From the NCBI GenBank assembly GCA_034231615.1, contig CM067317.1, positions 15,467,073 to 15,531,072 of the forward strand: a DNA stretch of 64,000 nt, read 5' to 3'. Each line of letters opens with the position of its first letter. Positions within the stretch are counted from its first letter, which is position 1. Made by a program: the position numbers and the translations under genes. Positions 63,417 through 64,000 of this stretch are shown one piece after another. The notes under the pieces are model-generated. The model was given only the letters and a program-made list of their open reading frames with translations. It was not told where the DNA came from and made no database searches. Source of the stretch: Meghimatium bilineatum (taxonomy: Eukaryota > Mollusca > Gastropoda > Stylommatophora > Philomycidae).

Positions 63417-64000
63417 GTACATTCTTTTTATATATTTTGTTTTTGCGTGATGTTTTTCAACAAGTAGTTATTTTTATGGTGTGCCTCATGTTACTTAGGG
63501 TTTCTCAAAGTGGGTGAAAACGCCCCTTGATGGTGCGGTTAAACTACAACACAGCAGCGTCAAGAGCGGCTGCAGGCGAAGAGCTGTAGGGAATACTGAG
63601 CACATCAAATTGAACAAAAATATTTAAAATTACTTGCTATTTTTATGTACAGTAAGTTACTAGGTACAACTCTGTTGGTATTAATGGAATTAAATCTGAA
63701 GCCAGGTCCGACTAAGATTGTTGAAATTATAAGTTTTTGTTGGGAACGATAAGCTGTATTAAAAGTGAAATAATCTACAATATTTCAACAGCAAACTATG
63801 GCTTACAGAGTGAAACTTGGAAACTAAAGCATTTCTGCAAACGTCGACTTACGCCCACAGTGAAACCTGGAAATTCACTTTGTAAACTAAATGTGACGCC
63901 CAACTGGAGAAAGTGTTCTAGTCCATGACAGAAGGCAGAAAATATTCATAATCGCTACAGTCAACATGTGATAAAGAAACTGTGCTTAATCTGATCAGAC
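63417..64000. other. Intron 16 start, possible repeat fragment
   Basis: After the exon 16 donor I find no exon carrying the GPS motif. Around 63497-63600, GGGTTTCTCAAAGTGGGTGA and GGCTGCAGGCGAAGAGCTGT look like the end of a DNA transposon, not assigned. The 63-codon frame at 63737-63928 has CKLNVTPNWRKC, but no GPS pattern and no convincing splice acceptor in phase 0. Confidence 0.4.

Noticed and set aside
63737-63928. Next receptor exon with a Cys/Trp pattern (CKLNVTPNWRKC)
   Set aside because: There is no phase-0 acceptor in a good context and the residues do not follow the GPS order expected after LLNIT.

Overview
The window is animal nuclear DNA: AT-rich, with long introns, and crowded with non-LTR retrotransposons, SINEs, Penelope-like remnants and minisatellites. 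The mix of elements and the receptor gene fit a lophotrochozoan, most likely a mollusc and perhaps a gastropod. That placement is an impression from the element types, not a proof. No bacterial features, rRNA genes or intact tRNA genes were seen.

One host gene could be reconstructed. It is on the + strand and has sixteen internal exons between 21711 and 63416. Every junction keeps the reading frame, and together the exons give 2937 nt (979 codons). Neither the start codon nor the 3' end lies in the window. The domain order is one visible cadherin repeat, one fibronectin type III domain, thirteen EGF-like modules, then a GAIN domain that runs off after exon 16. A GAIN domain normally precedes a GPS cleavage site and a seven-helix bundle, so this is probably the ectodomain of a large adhesion-GPCR-type receptor. 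It differs from Flamingo/CELSR: no laminin-G domain was seen and there is no room for a hormone-receptor motif.

From 1 to 21710 I could support no host exon. This part holds SINEs, decayed LINEs (6654-7398, 9655-12000, 17320-17720, 19240-19620, 20445-20610), a terminal-inverted-repeat element with internal minisatellites (20636-21411) and about ten tandem arrays.

From 21711 to 63416 only about 7 percent of the sequence is coding. Most of the longer introns carry their own unrelated minisatellite plus transposon debris. Main items: an antisense I-type LINE with an open 964-codon ORF and a target-site duplication (25976-28907); a Penelope-like GIY-YIG remnant (44390-45095); a Mutator-like transposase remnant (49200-49900); a LINE inserted into another LINE with a 10-bp duplication (53530-54262); a SINE split by another SINE (41221-41655); and a 175-bp higher-order repeat (42640-43455). 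Four places carry a stem-loop that resembles a decayed hammerhead ribozyme core, one of them downstream of the Penelope GIY-YIG domain.

The exons were assigned by reading splice sites, codon phase and domain continuity by eye. No alignment or database search was run, so family names rest on recognised motifs.
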